Assembly (NCBI GenBank): GCA_045807945.1
Contig: JBJMGI010000068.1
Location: 1 to 8,855, forward strand
Length of the DNA: 8,855 bases
Reading direction: 5' to 3'
DNA from: CAVQGF01 sp045807945
Lineage (GTDB): Bacteria; Acidobacteriota; Terriglobia; Terriglobales; Acidobacteriaceae
Position numbers and translations under genes: made by a program. A model generated the notes under the pieces. That model was not told the origin of the DNA, searched no databases, and saw only the letters and a program-made list of their open reading frames with translations. Position 1 is the stretch's first letter, and the number at the start of each line of letters is the position of its first letter. Positions 6,320-8,855 of this stretch are shown here, piece after piece.

Positions 6320-6726
6320 CAATGCTCGAAGCACGCGTGCGCTCCATCTTCGAAAAGGCCCGCTTCGTCGAGGAGCTGGGCATCACGCTCACCAAAGTTT
6401 CGGAAGGTTCGGTCGAGACCGAGCTCGCCATCCGCGATTCCTTTCGTCAGCAGCACGGATTCATCCACGCGGGCGTGATCGCTACCCTAGGCGATCACAC
6501 CGCCGGCGGCGCCGCCCGCACCGTTACCGGCGAAAAAGATGTGATCACCATCGAGTTCAAGATCAACTTTCTGCGTCCGGCAAAAGGGAACAAGCTGACA
6601 TGCGTAGGGAAGGTTCTGCGCGGCGGGAAACAGATCGCGACCGCCGAAGCGGAGATCTTCGATGAACAAGGAAAGCTGGTGGCGAAGCTTACCGAGACTC
6701 TCTCGGTGATCGACCCGCGCAGCTGA
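6316..6726 (+). CDS. PaaI-family hotdog-fold acyl-CoA thioesterase
   Basis: This 136-residue protein is a single hotdog domain of the PaaI/4HBT group, small multimeric cytoplasmic enzymes that hydrolyse acyl-CoA or aryl-CoA thioesters. The family motif is seen at residues 47-60 (HGFIHAGVIATLGD), in the region that usually forms the central helix and active site, with Asp60 the likely catalytic acid. The segment TIEFKINFLRPAKG (78-91) is the usual following strand. The ATG at 6316 overlaps the upstream stop by 4 bases (ATGA). An in-frame ATG at 6322 is an alternative start. The position behind fabH suggests a link to acyl metabolism, but the substrate cannot be predicted. Its stop codon touches the stop codon of the convergent fumC. 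Confidence 0.88.
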   Translation: MTMLEARVRSIFEKARFVEELGITLTKVSEGSVETELAIRDSFRQQHGFIHAGVIATLGDHTAGGAARTVTGEKDVITIEFKINFLRPAKGNKLTCVGKVLRGGKQIATAEAEIFDEQGKLVAKLTETLSVIDPRS

Positions 6727-8151
6727 TTACTCTGGCCGCGTCATCTTCTCTGGCCGCATCAGCACATCAAAGTCTTCGGCTGATAGATAGCCGAGCTTCA
6801 ACGCCGCTTCCTTCAAGCTAGTGTGCTCCACGTGTGCGGTGTGGGCGATCTTGGCGGCCTTGTCGTAACCAATCTTCGGCGCGAGCGCGGTCACCAGCAT
6901 CAGAGAATTCTTCACGTACCAATCGACCTTCGCGCGATCAACCTCGATACCCGTCACCATGTACTTCACGTATTCGTCGCAGGCATCGGCGAGCAGCGTG
7001 ACCGAGTGCAGGAAGTTGTAAATGATAACCGGCTTGTAAACGTTCAGTTGCAGGTTCCCCTGCGAGCCAGCGAATCCGATCGCAGCCGTTGCGCCATGTA
7101 CTTGGACGCAGACCATGGTCATCGCCTCGGCCTGGGTGGGGTTCACCTTTCCCGGCATGATGGAGGAGCCGGGCTCGTTCTCCGGAATGGAAAGCTCACC
7201 CAGCCCACAGCGCGGGCCCGATGCCAGCCACCGGATGTCGTTCGAGATCTTCATGAACGAGGCCGCAAGCGTCTCAAGTGCGCCCTGCGCGAAGACGATC
7301 TCGTCGTGCGCGCTGAGCGCTGCGAATTTGTTGGGGTGCGAGCGGAAGGGAAGTCCGGTCAGCTCCGATATCTTCTTGGCAGCGCGCTCGGCGAATTCAG
7401 GATGCGTGTTCAATCCGGTTCCGACCGCAGTGCCACCGATCGCGAGGTCGTACAGTCCATCGAGCACCTGTTCCAGCCGCTTGATGTCGCGGTCCAGCAG
7501 GCTCACCCATCCCGAAAACTCCTGCCCTACGGTCAGCGGCACGGCATCCTGCAGGTGAGTGCGTCCGATCTTCACCACATCTTTGAACTGTTCGGCTTTA
7601 GCGTCGAGCGCGTCACGCACCGACTTTACCGCCGGGATCAAAACATTCTTCACGCGATGCGCTGCTGCGATGTGCATCGCCGTGGGAAACGTGTCGTTCG
7701 ATGACTGCGACATGTTGACGTCGTCGTTTGGGTGAATGGGTTGCTTCGACCCCATCTTCCCGCCAGCAATCTCTATGGCGCGGTTCGAGATCACCTCGTT
7801 CACGTTCATGTTGGTCTGGGTTCCGCTGCCGGTCTGCCAGATGCTCAGTGGAAAGTGCTCGCTGAGCTTTCCCGAGATCACCTCATCTGCTGCTTGCACG
7901 ATCAGCTTGGCCTTGTCAGCGGGAAGCTTGCCAAGGTCCTGGTTCACCAGCGCCGCGGACTTCTTAAGGACGCCGAAGGCCCATATCAGCTCTGGAGGCA
8001 TTGTGTCCGGCCCGATCTCGAAGTGCTGCAGCGAGCGTTGCGTCTGCGCGCCCCAGTAGGCACTCGCCGGGACCTCCATTTTTCCCATGCTGTCGGATTC
8101 GGCACGGGTGGGACCCGCCATTTCAGCTGATGATTTTGCCTTCATTGCCAT
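6727..8151 (-). CDS. fumC: Fumarate hydratase class II
   Basis: FumC is the iron-independent, homotetrameric fumarase of the citric acid cycle and interconverts fumarate and malate. The superfamily signature GSSIMPGKVN is at residues 328-337, with the catalytic loop serine there. TGSGTQTNMN (108-117), SSND (150-153) and GRTHLQDA (196-203, with His199 the likely partner of the active site) complete the three conserved regions. At 474 residues it is close to the usual 460-470. The TGSGTQTNMNVNEV segment fits fumarase rather than aspartase or argininosuccinate lyase, though fumarase and aspartase are close relatives. The start is ATG at 8151 with AAGGAG at 8161-8166, 9 nt upstream; an in-frame ATG at 8145 is possible. 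The C-terminus contains a small duplicated RPE motif. It diverges from hpt and converges on the thioesterase gene. Confidence 0.96.
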   Translation of the reverse strand: MAMKAKSSAEMAGPTRAESDSMGKMEVPASAYWGAQTQRSLQHFEIGPDTMPPELIWAFGVLKKSAALVNQDLGKLPADKAKLIVQAADEVISGKLSEHFPLSIWQTGSGTQTNMNVNEVISNRAIEIAGGKMGSKQPIHPNDDVNMSQSSNDTFPTAMHIAAAHRVKNVLIPAVKSVRDALDAKAEQFKDVVKIGRTHLQDAVPLTVGQEFSGWVSLLDRDIKRLEQVLDGLYDLAIGGTAVGTGLNTHPEFAERAAKKISELTGLPFRSHPNKFAALSAHDEIVFAQGALETLAASFMKISNDIRWLASGPRCGLGELSIPENEPGSSIMPGKVNPTQAEAMTMVCVQVHGATAAIGFAGSQGNLQLNVYKPVIIYNFLHSVTLLADACDEYVKYMVTGIEVDRAKVDWYVKNSLMLVTALAPKIGYDKAAKIAHTAHVEHTSLKEAALKLGYLSAEDFDVLMRPEKMTRPE

Positions 8152-8196
8152 CGCGAACGGCTCCTTGCGGCTTTGGGCTCGGGCTGCGAACAGAAA

Positions 8197-8205
8197 AGTA
8201 TAACA
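8197..8205 (-). promoter_or_regulatory. Extended -10 promoter element of fumC
   Basis: On the minus strand TGTTATACT gives a TG-extended -10 with TATACT (5 of 6 to consensus). A start near 8190 would leave a leader of about 40 nt containing the AAGGAG ribosome binding site. No good -35 at 16-18 bp is seen. Confidence 0.45.
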
Positions 8206-8223
8206 AGCTGCGAAAGAGGCGAT

Positions 8224-8229
8224 TACAAT
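8224..8229 (+). promoter_or_regulatory. Possible -10 element directly before hpt
   Basis: TACAAT (5 of 6 to consensus) ends 9 nt before the hpt ATG, with no Shine-Dalgarno between them and no clear -35. If used, the transcript would have almost no leader. Confidence 0.35.
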
Positions 8230-8238
8230 CGCGGATTC

Positions 8239-8757
8239 ATGGCTGCGCTTCCCATCCTCTTCACCCGCGAACAGATCGAGGCGCGCGTCGCCGAGCTTGC
8301 GGAGGAGATCTCACACGACTTTAGCGGAGAGTCCCTGTTGCTGGTTGGCGTGCTTAAGGGCGCCGCGGTGTTTCTGGCCGATCTGGCGCGCGCCATTGAG
8401 GTGGACGCGTCATTCGATTTCATCTCCGTCGGCAGCTACAAAGGGACCAGTTCCACCGGCGAAGTGCGCTTGCAGAAGGACCTCGACGAGTCCATCGAGG
8501 GCCGCAACGTGCTGCTTGTGGAAGACATCCTGGATACCGGGCTTACACTGAACTATCTCTACCAGCTTCTTCTCGCGCGTAAGCCGAAGGCACTCAAGGT
8601 CGTCGCGCTACTCGATAAGCCTTCCCGTCGCGCGAAACCCTTCAAGGCTGATTATGTCGGGTTCGAAGTAGCGAACCAGTTCGTCGTCGGATACGGCATG
8701 GACCACGCCGAGCGCTATCGCAATCTGCCCGACATTCGTTTTCTGCCCTCCGCCTAG
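8239..8757 (+). CDS. hpt: Hypoxanthine phosphoribosyltransferase
   Basis: Hpt salvages hypoxanthine (and often guanine) by transferring ribose-5-phosphate from PRPP to give IMP or GMP in the cytoplasm. The type I phosphoribosyltransferase PRPP loop is at residues 94-101 (VEDILDTG). LVGVLKGA (35-42) supplies the pyrophosphate-contacting loop, and SYKGTSSTGEV (66-76) is the flexible hood loop. Lys127 in LLDKP is the expected purine-contacting lysine, and the C-terminal FVVGYGMDHAERYRNLP (148-164) is typical of bacterial HPRT. The length of 172 residues is normal. I choose the ATG at 8239 over an in-frame ATG at 8173, because the extra 22 residues do not resemble the family and lie in the promoter region shared with fumC. 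No Shine-Dalgarno is visible. Confidence 0.95.
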   Translation: MAALPILFTREQIEARVAELAEEISHDFSGESLLLVGVLKGAAVFLADLARAIEVDASFDFISVGSYKGTSSTGEVRLQKDLDESIEGRNVLLVEDILDTGLTLNYLYQLLLARKPKALKVVALLDKPSRRAKPFKADYVGFEVANQFVVGYGMDHAERYRNLPDIRFLPSA

Positions 8758-8765
8758 CTCCGCCG

Positions 8766-8794
8766 TTTACAGTCCCGCACCTGCCGCATAGAAT
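8766..8794 (+). promoter_or_regulatory. Predicted sigma70-type promoter of the gene at the right edge
   Basis: TTTACA (8766-8771, 5 of 6 to the -35 consensus) and TAGAAT (8789-8794, 5 of 6 to the -10 consensus) are separated by exactly 17 bp. The start would be near 8801, placing the GAGGAG ribosome binding site at 8804-8809 close to the 5' end of the transcript. Confidence 0.55.
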
Positions 8795-8814
8795 CGTTGG
8801 TTCGAGGAGCGTGC

Positions 8815-8855
8815 ATGGACCTGCAAGGTATCAAGCTCACGTGGTTGGGCCACGC
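8815..8855 (+). CDS. Start of a probable metal-dependent hydrolase (UPF0173-like, metallo-beta-lactamase fold), cut by the window edge
   Basis: Only 13 codons are visible, starting MDLQGIKLTWLGHA (the last residue inferred from GC plus any base). The pattern 'hydrophobic-T-W-L-G-H-A' near the N-terminus is typical of UPF0173 / YtkL-like metal-dependent hydrolases of the metallo-beta-lactamase fold. In these the N-terminal strand ends in a conserved GH. The ATG is preceded by GAGGAG (8804-8809) with 5-nt spacing and by a good promoter, so the start is reliable. The identity rests on very few residues; the metal-binding HxHxDH motif lies beyond the window. Confidence 0.6.
   Translation, partial: MDLQGIKLTWLGH

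Noticed and set aside
6730..6765. Short tandem repeat CTCTGGCCGC at the 3' end of fumC
   Set aside because: It simply encodes the repeated RPE residues at the FumC C-terminus, with only two copies and no sign of a wider repeat.
6823..7704. 293-codon frame on the plus strand opposite fumC
   Set aside because: It is an antisense shadow of a clear fumC, rich in His/Arg/Val/Leu with no recognisable domain.

Overview
The window looks like ordinary chromosomal housekeeping DNA from a moderately GC-rich (about 60% by hand count of sample stretches) Gram-negative-type bacterium. The protein style suggests Acidobacteriota (Terriglobia/Koribacter-like): an SMC head followed by an acidic insertion, a RimO with a long linker insertion, and TTG starts. 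That assignment is inference from remembered family resemblance; no search was run. I see no insertion sequence, prophage, CRISPR array, tRNA or toxin/defence cassette.

Left part, minus strand (1-4582). A gene for a TgpA-like membrane transglutaminase is followed 41 bp later by rimO (ribosomal protein S12 methylthiotransferase), probably as one operon. A 340-bp gene-free stretch then carries a good sigma70-type promoter, a foldable leader and a pair of DnaA-box-like 9-mers. It leads into the N-terminal ATPase head of SMC, which stops after 157 residues at a TAG codon 26 bases from the window edge.

Middle, plus strand (4636-6726). The small SRP RNA gene (ffs) has an extended -10 promoter and is followed by a strong compound hairpin. 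Next comes fabH (TTG start, clear ribosome binding site). A 153-aa protein of unknown function with markedly lower GC follows 7 bp after fabH. It overlaps by ATGA with a PaaI-type hotdog thioesterase gene. The three coding genes appear to form one operon; FabH and the thioesterase both act on acyl thioesters, while the middle gene is unexplained.

Right part. fumC (class II fumarase, minus strand) converges on the thioesterase gene with no base between the two stop codons. It diverges from hpt (hypoxanthine phosphoribosyltransferase, plus strand) across an 87-bp promoter region. The window ends 41 bases into a gene that starts like an UPF0173-type metallo-beta-lactamase-fold hydrolase, behind a good promoter and ribosome binding site.

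The points most worth a second look are the stop codon early in smc, the structured smc leader, the low-GC unknown gene inside the fabH operon, and several genes that lack a Shine-Dalgarno sequence but have a -10-like hexamer just before the ATG. I found no convincing new multi-gene system.
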